NCBI GenBank assembly: GCA_050952085.1
Contig: JBMNKH010000001.1
Location: 310,001 to 374,000, forward strand
From: DTU015 sp012837895
Lineage (GTDB): Bacteria; Bacillota; Sulfobacillia; Fermentithermobacillales; Fermentithermobacillaceae
Reading direction: 5' to 3'
Length of the DNA stretch: 64,000 nucleotides
This document shows positions 25,723 through 35,234 of this stretch, piece by piece. The notes under the pieces are model-generated. The model made no database searches, had not been told where the DNA came from, and saw nothing but the letters and a program-made list of their open reading frames with translations. Position numbers and translations under genes: made by a program. The stretch's first letter is position 1, and each line of letters opens with the position of its first letter.

Positions 25723-27479
25723 GCTATTTCCTCCTCTGACAGCTGGGACTGGACAATCTCCCGGTAAACCCCGCACGAATCCAGCAGTTGGCTGTGGGTT
25801 CCCTCACCCACTACCTTCCCATCATCGAGCACGATTATCTTGTCTGCGTCCATCACAGTGCTCACACGCTGCGCAACCACGATCATGGTTGCGTCTCTGA
25901 CCTCACGGCGCAACGCAGCACGCACCCTGGCATCAGTCCTGAAATCCAGGGCGCTGAAACTGTCATCGAAAATATGGATTCTGGGGCGCCTTACAAGTGC
26001 CCTCGCAATGCATAGCCGCTGCTTCTGTCCCCCTGAGATGTTAGTTCCTCCCCGGGCAACATGGGAGTCAAATCCGTCAGGCATCTGGTCTACAAACTCC
26101 AGGGCTTGGGCAATCCCTGCAGCCCACCTTACTTCTTCATCAGTAGCATCTTGCTTGCCGTACCGGATGCTGTCAGCAACCGTTCCCGAGAAGAGCACAG
26201 ATTGCTGGGGAACCAGGCCTATCTGCCTGCGCAAAACTTCCCGGGGAATGTCACGGATATCGGTGCCATCTATAAGGATTTGGCCCTGGTCCACATCAAA
26301 ATACCTTGGAATGAGGTTTATCAAGGTTGATTTGCCTGAGCCTGTTCCCCCAATGATCGCGGTAACCTCGCCAGGCCTGGCCACAAAGGATATGTCAGTA
26401 AGAGCAGGCTGTTCAGCACCGGGGTAGCTAAAAGTCACCTTGCAGAATTCAACGATACCCTGTATCTTGAATTGCCCTTGGTCTTGACCGGCCTCTGACA
26501 AGGGCAGGTTCAATCCAGCTGCAACTGCCTTCATTTCAGGTGTACTGTCAAGCACTTCATTGATTCGCGCTGCCGAAGCTGACGCACGGGGCAGCATCAC
26601 AAAAATCATGGACACCATGATAAGGGACATGAGTATATGTAGGCCGTACTGGATGAATGCCATCAGCCCGCCCACCTCTAGGTAACCTGCATCGATTCTT
26701 TGACTTCCAATCCATATGATTCCTATGGTTGCGAAGTTAATTGTCAGGTTCATCAGGGGCATCAGGGCAGCCATAATGCGGAAAACTCTTAGGCCTGTTT
26801 GCATCAGGTCTTTGTTGGCATCGTCGAAACGCCTGGCTTCATAGTCAATCCGGTCAAACGCCCTTATTACCCGGACACCGGTCAGGCCCTCTCTAAGCAC
26901 TAGATTGAGCTTGTCTAGTTTCTGTTGTAACAGCTTGAACATAGGGAGCACTTTCTTTGACACGACGTAAATCATTACAGCCAGGACAGGCAATACGGCG
27001 ATAAGCATGAGGGATAGCTTGGGTTCCCTGGAAAAGGCCAGGATAATGCCTCCAATGAGCATCATTGGCGCAACCATAAATATGCGCAATGACATCAGCA
27101 CCACCATCTGCACCTGGGACACGTCGTTAGTGGTTCTGGTGATAAGCGAAGCAGTCCCGATCTTGTCAAATTCGTACAGGGACAGGGACGTCGCGTGCGA
27201 AAACACCGTGCTACGCAGATTCCGCCCATATGCAGCTGATACCCTTGCAGACAGGTAACCTGACACAACCGCGCAGACTGCACCTACTAAGGCTACGAGC
27301 AACATACGCCCGCCGGTTCTCCAGATCAGCCCGGTATCGCCCCGTACAATCCCGTTATCCACAATATCTGCCATGAAGCTTGGGAGAGCCAGTTCAGCAA
27401 GGGATTGTAGCAGTACAAGTACCAAGACCACAATCACCTGTGAGGCAAAGGGTTTCAGGTATTGGTAGAAGCGTCTCAC
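25719..27479 (-). CDS. ABC exporter subunit with degenerate ATPase site (MdlA-like half of a heterodimer)
   Basis: The 586 residues comprise a six-helix exporter domain (1-320) and a nucleotide-binding domain with Walker A GGTGSGKST (377-385) and ISGGQ (481-485). The catalytic Glu after Walker B is Asp506 (IFDDSFSALD) and the switch His is Gln537 (VVAQRVS). This pattern is known from heterodimeric exporters such as TM287/TM288, where one site is inactive. GTG 27479 with AAGGAG. It lies 24 bp after the MarR-type gene, so the pair is probably controlled by it. Confidence 0.9.
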   Translation of the reverse strand: MRRFYQYLKPFASQVIVVLVLVLLQSLAELALPSFMADIVDNGIVRGDTGLIWRTGGRMLLVALVGAVCAVVSGYLSARVSAAYGRNLRSTVFSHATSLSLYEFDKIGTASLITRTTNDVSQVQMVVLMSLRIFMVAPMMLIGGIILAFSREPKLSLMLIAVLPVLAVMIYVVSKKVLPMFKLLQQKLDKLNLVLREGLTGVRVIRAFDRIDYEARRFDDANKDLMQTGLRVFRIMAALMPLMNLTINFATIGIIWIGSQRIDAGYLEVGGLMAFIQYGLHILMSLIMVSMIFVMLPRASASAARINEVLDSTPEMKAVAAGLNLPLSEAGQDQGQFKIQGIVEFCKVTFSYPGAEQPALTDISFVARPGEVTAIIGGTGSGKSTLINLIPRYFDVDQGQILIDGTDIRDIPREVLRRQIGLVPQQSVLFSGTVADSIRYGKQDATDEEVRWAAGIAQALEFVDQMPDGFDSHVARGGTNISGGQKQRLCIARALVRRPRIHIFDDSFSALDFRTDARVRAALRREVRDATMIVVAQRVSTVMDADKIIVLDDGKVVGEGTHSQLLDSCGVYREIVQSQLSEEEIA

Positions 27480-27503
27480 TGGATCATCTCCTTCAGCACA
27501 CCT

Positions 27504-28049
27504 CTAGGTTGTCTCTGTGTACCCGGTCTCTTCCAAAGCCTTGTTCAGCATCTCCAGTCCTCTTACCAGACAGTCCAAACTGGCTCTGGGTATCACAGCA
27601 AGCACTTCGGATAAGCGGTTTTCCATTACCCGCTTAACTTCTTCAAACCGTTGAACCAGTTCTTCGGTGGCAAAAAGGCGGACCACCCTCTGGTCGGAAG
27701 GGTCTTGCCCCTTTTCCACAAACCCGTGGTTGCACAAGATGTCAATTGTCTTGGAAACATGAGACTTGGCGAACCCGGTTTCCCTGGCAACTTGACTAAT
27801 TGTAGCGCCAGGCTTTTTCATGATCTGGGCTATTATCACCATACCAGACGGTGGAAAGGGGTACTTCTGCCATACTTCACGGACTATGTTGAGCAGCCCG
27901 TGGTTGGCGCTTCTGAGAAGATTTACGAAGGATTCGACGCTAAGACCAATATTTGTGGTGCTTGCTTCGCTGGTTTCAGAACCGGCAAAACGGACGGGCC
28001 TCACCGGCGAAGCAGCATCATTCCCTTGTCCGCTTCTGTCGTTCGCCAT
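27504..28049 (-). CDS. MarR-family transcriptional regulator of the ABC exporter
   Basis: This 181-residue protein has a winged-helix core (about 60-130): ATISQVARETGFAKSHVSKTIDIL followed by a wing with DPSDQRVVRL. The two ends form the dimer helices. I take ATG 28049 after GGGAGG; the ORF is open upstream to 28133 but that part has no site. It is the first gene of the exporter operon and an inverted repeat at its promoter is a likely own operator. Effector unknown. Confidence 0.88.
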   Translation of the reverse strand: MANDRSGQGNDAASPVRPVRFAGSETSEASTTNIGLSVESFVNLLRSANHGLLNIVREVWQKYPFPPSGMVIIAQIMKKPGATISQVARETGFAKSHVSKTIDILCNHGFVEKGQDPSDQRVVRLFATEELVQRFEEVKRVMENRLSEVLAVIPRASLDCLVRGLEMLNKALEETGYTETT

Positions 28050-28154
28050 GTGCGCAACCTCCCCTCTCGTATGTGTTCTCCTGTACAATGTGCAACTCCC
28101 TACCGGAGACGCGAGATGGCAGTGAGTCCCCAAGGGCTACTCAAAGGCCCATTT

Positions 28155-28188
28155 ATCGTTCCCGCGAGAACGTTCTCTAGCGAACGAT
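28155..28188. promoter_or_regulatory. MarR operator, 34-bp imperfect palindrome
   Basis: Half sites beginning ATCGTTC and ending GAACGAT match at 14 of 17 positions around a perfect GAGAACGTTCTC centre. It starts 3 bp downstream of the -10 element, a position that would block transcription of the MarR-exporter operon. Confidence 0.7.
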
Positions 28189-28191
28189 CCT

Positions 28192-28220
28192 AGTATACGC
28201 AACCGTATCATAGAGTGCAA
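28192..28220 (-). promoter_or_regulatory. Promoter of the MarR-ABC exporter operon
   Basis: On the minus strand TTGCAC (28215-28220), a 17-bp spacer and TATACT (28192-28197). The operator immediately follows, so the transcript would start inside it. The leader is about 135 bases. Confidence 0.75.
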
Positions 28221-28360
28221 TAGGGTTGAAATAGACCGTAACCCGGGACTAAGATCAACCACCCCGGGGGCTAACTTGGTACCAAAACCGACCAGATTGG
28301 CGCGCAACCTGGTACTAGAATCAACCAGAAGATCAACCGCTTCCGTGGCAAAAATGAAAA

Positions 28361-28399
28361 CCTGCCGTGAGTAGTTCTTACGAACTCCCCAGCGGCAGG
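28361..28399 (-). terminator. Terminator of the stalk-domain protein gene
   Basis: CCTGCCG and CGGCAGG (28361-28367, 28393-28399) enclose an inner GAGTTCGTAAGAACTAC hairpin. On the minus strand the stem is followed by TTTTCATTTTT. It lies about 80 bp after the stop at 28482. The stretch 28221-28360 beside it holds short repeats of TTGGTACCA / CTGGTACTAGAATCAACC type but no gene. Confidence 0.65.
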
Positions 28400-28481
28400 A
28401 AACACCGTGGCAAGTCTATTGAGTTGGCTCAGCAGGTAAGATCCACAAGGCAGGAGTCTCACCATTTCATCGGACCACGGC

Positions 28482-29444
28482 TTACTTCAGAATCAGCACC
28501 TCCGATGCCCCTCCCTGTGCCGGATATGACTCAAGGATCGGGCCGGGTATGTGTACTTTCACCTTCTGACCCACTTCCAGGTCGGAGAAGCTGGCTTCAA
28601 TGCATTCCTCTACGTCAACACCGTTTTCTTCAGATGCCTCGACTATACAGAACTTGGTATCTTCGTTCACAGAAAGCCAGATGAGGAACGGTTCACCGTT
28701 GGACATTGGCCCGCCTTCCAGCAAGAATCGGGGCCGTTCACCGCTTTCGACTTGCTTCACCACACCACCGGTGTAGGCAGCCTCCACCTCCGGAGGCGTA
28801 AACTCATCTGAAATCTGCGCAACAAGCCAGGCGTCTTCGTACTGCTTTACCAAGACCTCACTTAAGAGAGTTCCAGCATTGCCAGTGGAAGTTGCAAACG
28901 CAAATTCTACTTTGTACAGCCAATCTCCGTCCGGAGTCTCTGACTGTTCAGTAATCTCGTAATTCTCCACCCAAGGGCTGGAAGTACCTGTTACCCACCC
29001 TAGAGACTCAAAGTACTCAAGTTTCTCTTCGCGGAGTTCAGGAGACATAACTGCAAACTCAAGCGCTCCATTCCTGGATTTCACACCTTCTGCCCACTTT
29101 ACAACTGCTTCCTCAGGGCTTCCGGGCAGAAGCACTTTTTCCAGCAAGGAAATTCTCATTTCCTGTCCCGGCACCGATGGATCAGTGGTAATCCGGACAG
29201 TCTGCGTTCCGTCATCCCAACCTACGAAAGCTCCCAGAGCTTCAGCAATAGCCCTCACAGGGGCGAATGTCCTTCCGTTAACCAGATAAGCGTCGCCAGG
29301 CTCAAGGACTTCTTTCCCATTAATGAAGATTCGCACAAAGTGTGCGCCTTCAGCCAAACTGCCAGCAAAAGCGCTTGCCCCCAGTATCACGAGAAGCAAG
29401 ACCGAACCATACAACACAAGGTGTTTCTTTGCCGCAAACACCAT
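28482..29444 (-). CDS. Secreted protein with copper-amine-oxidase N-terminal (stalk) domain
   Basis: The 320 residues begin with a signal peptide (KKHLVLYGSVLLLVILGASAFA). A stalk-type domain of the copper amine oxidase N-terminal family follows (about 35-90: IFINGKEV, NGRTFAPVRAIAEALG, WDDGTQTVRI). Next is a domain of about 110 residues resembling a nuclear-transport-factor-2-like fold (EEAVVKWAEGVKSRNG...), and a beta-rich C-terminal part ending in a VKVHIPGPI strand. Such proteins sit at the cell surface in Bacillota; the domain name does not imply copper oxidase activity. Probably cell-wall associated. It is on the same strand as the deacetylase upstream. Confidence 0.8.
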   Translation of the reverse strand: MVFAAKKHLVLYGSVLLLVILGASAFAGSLAEGAHFVRIFINGKEVLEPGDAYLVNGRTFAPVRAIAEALGAFVGWDDGTQTVRITTDPSVPGQEMRISLLEKVLLPGSPEEAVVKWAEGVKSRNGALEFAVMSPELREEKLEYFESLGWVTGTSSPWVENYEITEQSETPDGDWLYKVEFAFATSTGNAGTLLSEVLVKQYEDAWLVAQISDEFTPPEVEAAYTGGVVKQVESGERPRFLLEGGPMSNGEPFLIWLSVNEDTKFCIVEASEENGVDVEECIEASFSDLEVGQKVKVHIPGPILESYPAQGGASEVLILK

Positions 29445-29465
29445 CCTTTCTCACCACACAAGTTT

Positions 29466-29516
29466 GCCGGCCTTCCAGGTGAAACAGTTGCGGCCAGCAC
29501 CTGGCGTCATGCCGGC
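29466..29516 (-). promoter_or_regulatory. Nested stem-loop in the leader of the stalk-domain gene
   Basis: The outer arms GCCGGC (29466-29471, 29511-29516) and inner arms CCAGGTG / CACCTGG (29475-29481, 29498-29504) make a two-tier hairpin about 20 bases before the start. The 299-bp gap 29445-29743 holds no gene. Near 29719-29755 it also has three short GCAGATTAGTATCG-like repeats. Confidence 0.4.
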
Positions 29517-29743
29517 TGTGCCTGTCTTGGGCGGCGGAGCTCCACCTGTTCTCAATACTTGAACTACTTTGTTTTGACGCCTGACTACCTGGAATGTTCC
29601 GCATCTTGAAATATCCCAGGGGTAAAATCTGACGGATCGTCCGGGGTACTTCACAAGGTATCTGGACGTAAAGGTATCTAGAGGCGTTTGATAGATCAAT
29701 CTGTGATACCTCGCAGATCAGCATCGCAGATTAGTATCGTCGA

Positions 29744-31366
29744 TTAGTACTGCAGATTGCCGCCGTTGCGGTAAACCTTGCCTGCCTCCAAGCTTATCCC
29801 CTTAGCGGCGAGAAGTTCGCTCACTGTAACAAGCTGGAAACCCCGGCTTATGAGTTCTGGCACTACTGCTTTCACCGCTTCAGCAGTAGGCACGTATATG
29901 TCATGCATCAGGATAATATCGCCATCTTGTACGTGGTCCATCACCTGCTGGATAATGGATTCTACATCCCTGCTTTCCCAATCCCTGGTGTCCACGGACC
30001 ACATGATCATAGGCATGCCTGCATTTTGCTCTAGTTGGTTGTTGTAGGACCCATAGGTCGGCCTCATTATCAAAGGTTCAACTCCTGTAACTGTCTTTAC
30101 GGCGATTTGAGTTCTTTCTATTTGATACTGCAGCTCTTCAGGTGACAAAGTAGTGAGCCGCTTATGGTTGAAGCTGTGGTTGCCAATCTCATGCCCTTCA
30201 CTGACCATCCGCTTGAGTAGTTCGGCGTTGTGATGTGCACGATTTCCAATCACAAAGAAAGTAGCCACCGAATCATGCTCCTTTAGCGTATCTAGGATAG
30301 AGCCTGTGGTGCTGGACAATGGTCCGTCATCAAAAGTAAGAGCTACCATGGGTTTATCGGGGTCGATCTGCCTGACCGCCTCTTCCCCGATTCCATGGCC
30401 GCCGGCACTGCCTGGTCCACAATTGCCGTCTATATCAGGAGGGGGCTCCCTCCGTGGATAGTCCATTGCGTTGGGAGGATCCTGAGGCGCCTGGGAATCA
30501 GGACCTGGCAAATCAATGATGCCTTCCATGCGCCCATAGGGAATGGCGACACTGGGAGTACCAACAGCCCCCGGAAACACCTGATACTTCTGGAACAACA
30601 ATGTGAAATGATCCTGGGTTAACAGGAAACGCCTGTAGTTGTCATATACCGGCTCTGTACCAGTAGTAAACAGGTCAAGGTCAACGTAGCCAGCATAATC
30701 AGGGTTAGAGGCAAGATCATCCCTGGCCAGCTGCGCCAGTTTGGGTAAGCTGCCTTCGACCAGAATATCTTCCAGGAAGACAGGCTGCACTGTTTCCAAG
30801 TCATACACGAAGGTTTCGACGGTCACCTCAGGATGGGCGTAACCTGGCATGTTCACCAAGATAATGAACTTGATGCTCACCAGTCTGTCTTCCACGAGCC
30901 AGGTTTCGTAATCCACGTTGAGTTCCGCCCTTAGGTCGGCATGCTCAGCCGTGAAGTCTTCAACCTCAGACATGAAGCCGGAGATAATATCCTCAACAAA
31001 CTCCCTTGTTACAGAGTCGATCGCCTCTTTACCGAAAACCGGATAATGCACGCCCAGTACAGAATTCTCCCCGTACTCTATCACCGACTCTACTGTGCCA
31101 GCCTGATGGGTTTGGGTATTTGATTGCTCAAGGTACTTGTACCTGCCGCTTTCGTCTGCAGGGATGTCCTGTCCCGGGCCTGTGCTTATCCCTTCAACGG
31201 GAACTGCAGGTACAATGCCCACCACGCTGCAACCGGCCAGACTGACAAGTATCATGAGCACGAGGATGGCTCTATATGTCTCAACCAGCCGCCAAATCCA
31301 TCCTGTTACACGGGGCTCAAATGGATCCGGTGGATCTGAAGTGAGGAATCTTTTCATCCGGCTCAT
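29744..31366 (-). CDS. Polysaccharide deacetylase (NodB domain), membrane-anchored or lipoprotein
   Basis: I start at ATG 31366 after AGAGGG (540 residues). A hydrophobic segment ends in a lipobox-like LVSLAGC (Cys46), although the N-terminus before it is long for a lipoprotein. Residues about 85-280 resemble the DUF4163/DUF3298 surface domains. The C-terminal NodB domain (about 335-530) has TFDDGP, HSFNH, a RPTYG version of RPPYG, DTRDW and LMHD. NodB enzymes remove acetyl groups from peptidoglycan or chitin-type sugars. The domain combination is known in Bacillus PdaC-like proteins. It probably acts on the cell wall. Confidence 0.85.
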   Translation of the reverse strand: MSRMKRFLTSDPPDPFEPRVTGWIWRLVETYRAILVLMILVSLAGCSVVGIVPAVPVEGISTGPGQDIPADESGRYKYLEQSNTQTHQAGTVESVIEYGENSVLGVHYPVFGKEAIDSVTREFVEDIISGFMSEVEDFTAEHADLRAELNVDYETWLVEDRLVSIKFIILVNMPGYAHPEVTVETFVYDLETVQPVFLEDILVEGSLPKLAQLARDDLASNPDYAGYVDLDLFTTGTEPVYDNYRRFLLTQDHFTLLFQKYQVFPGAVGTPSVAIPYGRMEGIIDLPGPDSQAPQDPPNAMDYPRREPPPDIDGNCGPGSAGGHGIGEEAVRQIDPDKPMVALTFDDGPLSSTTGSILDTLKEHDSVATFFVIGNRAHHNAELLKRMVSEGHEIGNHSFNHKRLTTLSPEELQYQIERTQIAVKTVTGVEPLIMRPTYGSYNNQLEQNAGMPMIMWSVDTRDWESRDVESIIQQVMDHVQDGDIILMHDIYVPTAEAVKAVVPELISRGFQLVTVSELLAAKGISLEAGKVYRNGGNLQY

Positions 31367-31531
31367 AGCTAAAAACCCTCTTCGCGACAAATTATGAAAG
31401 AAACTGTTCTATTTAGTTCAGATGTTAACATAATGCGAATAGTTCCCAGAAGCAAAATTTCCCGCGTATTTCATCCTTTTCACTAGAACATATGTTGCAA
31501 AGCCGTCCATAATGATCAGTAAAATGCTTGA

Positions 31532-31602
31532 GGACGGCCCGGAACGTTTCGCACCCGTTTGGGGCTGCCGTCATTGACAGGATCAAACGTCCAGGACCGT
31601 CC
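31532..31602. repeat. Inverted repeat with 18-bp arms between M20 peptidase and deacetylase genes
   Basis: Arms at 31532-31549 and 31585-31602 (GGACGG...AACGTTT and AAACGT...CCGTCC) match at 15 of 18 positions. A partial third copy, GAAACATCCAGGGCCGCC, lies near 31634-31651. It follows the M20 gene stop and may end its transcription, but there is no clear U-run. No gene is seen in 31391-31663. Confidence 0.45.
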
Positions 31603-31663
31603 CCCCACTTCCATGGCCCTAGTGCTTCCAAATGAAACATCCAGGGCCGCCTTCAAACCCCGA

Positions 31664-33028
31664 TTACCAATCCTTATGCTTGGCTATTGTATCCATGACA
31701 TGGGCAGTTGTCCTAATACCCTGAATGAACAAGTCGAGATCGAAGTTCTCGTTTGGAGCATGGTTGTTCTCGTCAGGATTAGCATAGGGCACGGAAATCG
31801 TCGGTATATCCAGTATGTCTGTAAACACGTACTCAGGGCAGCTTGCCCCTGACGAAGGCACAACTATGGGCTTAACGCCCCAGGCGCTTTCAACTGCGCC
31901 TATAATAGCCTTTGAAATAGGCAGTTCCAGCTCGGTACGCGACGGGTACATCTTACCGTGCCTGAGCACCTTGGCTTCGGGCAGATGCTTTGCTACGTGC
32001 TTCTCTATGAGTTCGAAAATCTCTTCAGGATCCTGGTCGGCAACCAACCGCATGTCTATCTTGCACACAGCTTTGGCAGGGACTATTGTCGCCATCCCTT
32101 CCCCTGTGTGACCGCTAGCCAAACCCGCAATAGTCATAGTGGGCTGGAACATATGCGCCTTGAGGGCTTCTACGGGATCCCACTGGGGTCCTGTGCCAGG
32201 AAATCTTACGCCCTGGAAATAGCCTTCCACGTCAAAAGGAATTGCCTTTATCACTTCTTCTTCGGCCGGAGTCATGGGCCTTACCTTGTCATAGAACCCT
32301 TCCACCAGCACTTTCCCGTCTTCATCCTTCATCGTCTTGAGCAAATGGACCATACGCCATGCAGGGTTGGGGATAAGCGCACCATAGTGGCCGGAGTGGC
32401 AATCCCTGATGTTTTCCTCAAGCACAATTTCCACATCGATTATTCCCCTGCATCCGAAAAGCACCTGTGGACGCCCGGTATAGTGGATAGGGCCATCAGC
32501 GAAATAGCATACGTCGGCCTTTAGCAGCTCCTTGTTTTCCTCGACAAAAGGTGCCAGGTTTATGCTGCCGCTCTCCTCTTCACCGTCCAGCAAGAACTTC
32601 ACACTGCACGGAAGTTCCCCGCAGTTCTTGATGAAAGCGTCTACGGCGATAATATGGGTAAGCAGCTGGCCCTTGTTGTCGCCGGTGCCCCGCCCGTACA
32701 TGCGCCCGTTCCTGATGTCGGGCTCAAACGGGGGAGTCTCCCAAAGATCCAGATCGCCAACTGGCTGGACATCGTAATGCCCGTAGAAAATCACTGTAGG
32801 AGTCCCAGGCACAATCCTCTCAGCGTACACCGCAGGCAAACCTTTAGTAGGCATAACCTTGGCATCCAGGCCTACTTCCGTCAGCATCTCAACCAGTATC
32901 CCGGCGCACTCTTCCACGCCTTCCCCTGTTGAACTCACGCTGGGTTGCCGTATGAGTCTTGCCATTTTTTCAATGCTCTGTTCCCTTGTTGCATCAATCC
33001 AGCTTATTACTTTGTCTAGTGAACTCAC
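31664..33028 (-). CDS. M20 family metallopeptidase (dipeptidase type)
   Basis: This 454-residue di-zinc peptidase has H84-Y-D86 in FYGHYDVQP, D117 in GRGTGDNKGQ, E150/E151 in DGEEESGS, D178 in YFADGP and a final His in NNHAPNENFD. The insertion of a lid/dimerisation domain (about 195-340) gives the usual length. It cleaves dipeptides or N-acyl amino acids in the cytosol. It is the last gene of the ABC transport operon (32 bp after the second permease), which suggests that the imported compound is its substrate or precursor; that link is inference. Confidence 0.9.
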   Translation of the reverse strand: MSSLDKVISWIDATREQSIEKMARLIRQPSVSSTGEGVEECAGILVEMLTEVGLDAKVMPTKGLPAVYAERIVPGTPTVIFYGHYDVQPVGDLDLWETPPFEPDIRNGRMYGRGTGDNKGQLLTHIIAVDAFIKNCGELPCSVKFLLDGEEESGSINLAPFVEENKELLKADVCYFADGPIHYTGRPQVLFGCRGIIDVEIVLEENIRDCHSGHYGALIPNPAWRMVHLLKTMKDEDGKVLVEGFYDKVRPMTPAEEEVIKAIPFDVEGYFQGVRFPGTGPQWDPVEALKAHMFQPTMTIAGLASGHTGEGMATIVPAKAVCKIDMRLVADQDPEEIFELIEKHVAKHLPEAKVLRHGKMYPSRTELELPISKAIIGAVESAWGVKPIVVPSSGASCPEYVFTDILDIPTISVPYANPDENNHAPNENFDLDLFIQGIRTTAHVMDTIAKHKDW

Positions 33029-33060
33029 TCATAGCCCTCCTTGCTTTCTGAAGAACTGTA

Positions 33061-34194
33061 TTACATGTTTCCAGTTGCTTTAGCCTGACCCTTCAAGGCA
33101 GATTGCCGCGACGCGCTCTCCAGGGAGACTTTTCTTTCCCAGGAGTGGATGAGCAGTGCCACGGCGATAATGCCGTATCCTATGAATACACGGAAAAACT
33201 CGCCTACCTGGGCATTGCCCATGAGCCGCTGACCTGCTGAAGGCGACACAATGAAAAGCAACTGAAACAGCAAAGTGCCGGCGAGCCCGTGACCTACTGT
33301 AGCACTGGTCACGCTTGCACCCCCCACCAAGATGGAGGCGATTGCCACAGTGCCAATCTGCTCGTGACTGTTAAACGTGTTGATCACGCCCATGTTCTGG
33401 AGAAATATGATCTGTCCTATGGAAGCCAGCACCGTGGACATTACCATGGCAGTGATCCTGGTACGGTCAACATTGATACCTGCCACAGAAGCAACTGCCA
33501 TGTCCTGCCCCACAGCCCTGAGCTCCTGCCCCAGTTTGGTCTTGTACAGCCACCTGATTCCAAGACACAGCGCAATCACCACACCAAACGTAGCTACGGG
33601 AATATTGACCCCAAACAGCCGCACCTTGAGAAGGTTGTCCAAGGCATATTTGCAGTACTTCAGCTCAATTGTGCCGCGTAACCCCACACCTGAATCCAGC
33701 ATTATCTCAGGGTTGTCCACAGGGATTACAGTACCCACCATAAACAAGAACACCAGCAAGTACAGGCCGTTTGCGAAGAAGCCCAACATCATGCTTGTGA
33801 TCATTTCCCGGCCCCTTGCCAGGTTGAGCACGTGGCCTACTGATATCCCCAAAAGCACTGCGATGGGAACCGACAGCACCACGGCAACTGACAAGCCCAG
33901 TAGTCCCGGAATCTTGTAGTGGGTGGCTACAATCAGCCCGACCTGCCCTGCCATGGCCCCAAGCACTATGGCGAAGTTGAGCCCCAGCCCTGCGGTAACC
34001 GGGATGATCAGGGACAATACCAGGAACCAGTTCCGGGCAAGCCTTGATACCAGTTCCTGAGCGATATACCTTATGTTCTGCCCGCTCACGATGACTCCAA
34101 GGATACACATGAATAAGAACAGTATTGGAACTGCGTTCTGCCGCAACAAGTCTGCCGCGCTGAATCCGCCTTTAAGCTGAAACCGTTTCCGCAC
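33061..34194 (-). CDS. ABC importer permease 2 (BPD_transp_2 family)
   Basis: The 377 residues contain about nine hydrophobic helices and the family segment ASVAGINVDRTRITAMVMSTVLA (about 235-257), typical of permeases from nucleoside/sugar-type (BmpA, Rbs-like) importers. GTG 34194 overlaps the TAG of the upstream permease as TAGTG with AAGGTGA before it, so the two are made in equal amounts. Together with the other permease it forms the membrane channel. Confidence 0.85.
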   Translation of the reverse strand: MRKRFQLKGGFSAADLLRQNAVPILFLFMCILGVIVSGQNIRYIAQELVSRLARNWFLVLSLIIPVTAGLGLNFAIVLGAMAGQVGLIVATHYKIPGLLGLSVAVVLSVPIAVLLGISVGHVLNLARGREMITSMMLGFFANGLYLLVFLFMVGTVIPVDNPEIMLDSGVGLRGTIELKYCKYALDNLLKVRLFGVNIPVATFGVVIALCLGIRWLYKTKLGQELRAVGQDMAVASVAGINVDRTRITAMVMSTVLASIGQIIFLQNMGVINTFNSHEQIGTVAIASILVGGASVTSATVGHGLAGTLLFQLLFIVSPSAGQRLMGNAQVGEFFRVFIGYGIIAVALLIHSWERKVSLESASRQSALKGQAKATGNM

Positions 34195-35234
34195 TAACCA
34201 TCACCTTCTTTCCGTGTCAAGGCGTAAAGGATCATGCCGTTTGAAATGATTGTCTTGGCAACCTCTGAAATGTCCCCTTCTATTACGCTGCGGGTCACAG
34301 GTAAAGCGATGGTCAGGAGCGTCTGAAACAGCACTGTGCCAAGCACTGCGTTCCAAACAGTAGCTTTCCTGGCACTAGCGCCGCCGATAAGTACTGCAGC
34401 AACCGCAGGAAACGCCATCATCAGCGGGGCCCTGTACAGCTGAACCAGTCCCAAGCTCTGGCAGTAAATCACCATTCCCATGGCACCCAGGGCGATAGAC
34501 AGCACAGTGCCCAATATCCTCATCTTGTCCACGTTGATGCCGCACGACATGGCAAACGCCGGGTTCGCACCTGCCATTCTCATGGATATACCCAGCTTTG
34601 TCTGGTTGAAAACTCCCAGAAGCACACAAGCTAAAGCGAATGTAAGCAGCAACCCTGTAGGCACTTTAATGCCAAAGATCGGAAACTCCCATGATTTATC
34701 CAGAATCTGTGTAAGCGAATCACTCACAGGCAATGTGGTGCGGAGTCCTTTGCCCGAGATCACCCATATCATTTCCGGATTCTTAAACGGCGCCAGTATC
34801 CAGAACATACACATGGCAGACACGATGGAAAACCCTGCATAAGTACCTATCATCATCTCCTGCCCACGTACCCTGTTAAGGATTAGACCGTACACATATC
34901 CTGATGCAACACCCAGCACACATGCTATCAGGAGTGCAATCGCAAGCCCAAGGAAGCCTCCGATTTTGAATTCCATGACAACCAGCATGCCAATCAGGCC
35001 GGCAATGATACCAATGGGTAGTCCGAAATTGAGGCCCGCGCCAGATTGCACGCTGGGCACCATTGCAAGCACCATAATCCCGTTCATACCTACCCTGACC
35101 AGGGAATTGCTCAGGAGCATCGGGATGGGCAACCGGTTTACGTAGCCAATCACCAGCAAAGCCACAAGAAACAAGACTATCGTAAGTCTTGGGAGGCCTA
35201 CCGCCTTTACTATGCGCTTCAAAGAATCAATCAC
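34194..35234 (-). CDS. ABC importer permease 1 (BPD_transp_2 family)
   Basis: I begin at GTG 35234 (346 residues). It follows GGAGGG and overlaps the ATPase stop by 8 bases (GTGATTGA). An upstream start at 35279 would add 15 residues inside the ATPase gene. It has about nine hydrophobic helices and the marker SCGINVDKMRILGTVLSIALG. It pairs with the second permease. Confidence 0.85.
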   Translation of the reverse strand: MIDSLKRIVKAVGLPRLTIVLFLVALLVIGYVNRLPIPMLLSNSLVRVGMNGIMVLAMVPSVQSGAGLNFGLPIGIIAGLIGMLVVMEFKIGGFLGLAIALLIACVLGVASGYVYGLILNRVRGQEMMIGTYAGFSIVSAMCMFWILAPFKNPEMIWVISGKGLRTTLPVSDSLTQILDKSWEFPIFGIKVPTGLLLTFALACVLLGVFNQTKLGISMRMAGANPAFAMSCGINVDKMRILGTVLSIALGAMGMVIYCQSLGLVQLYRAPLMMAFPAVAAVLIGGASARKATVWNAVLGTVLFQTLLTIALPVTRSVIEGDISEVAKTIISNGMILYALTRKEGDG

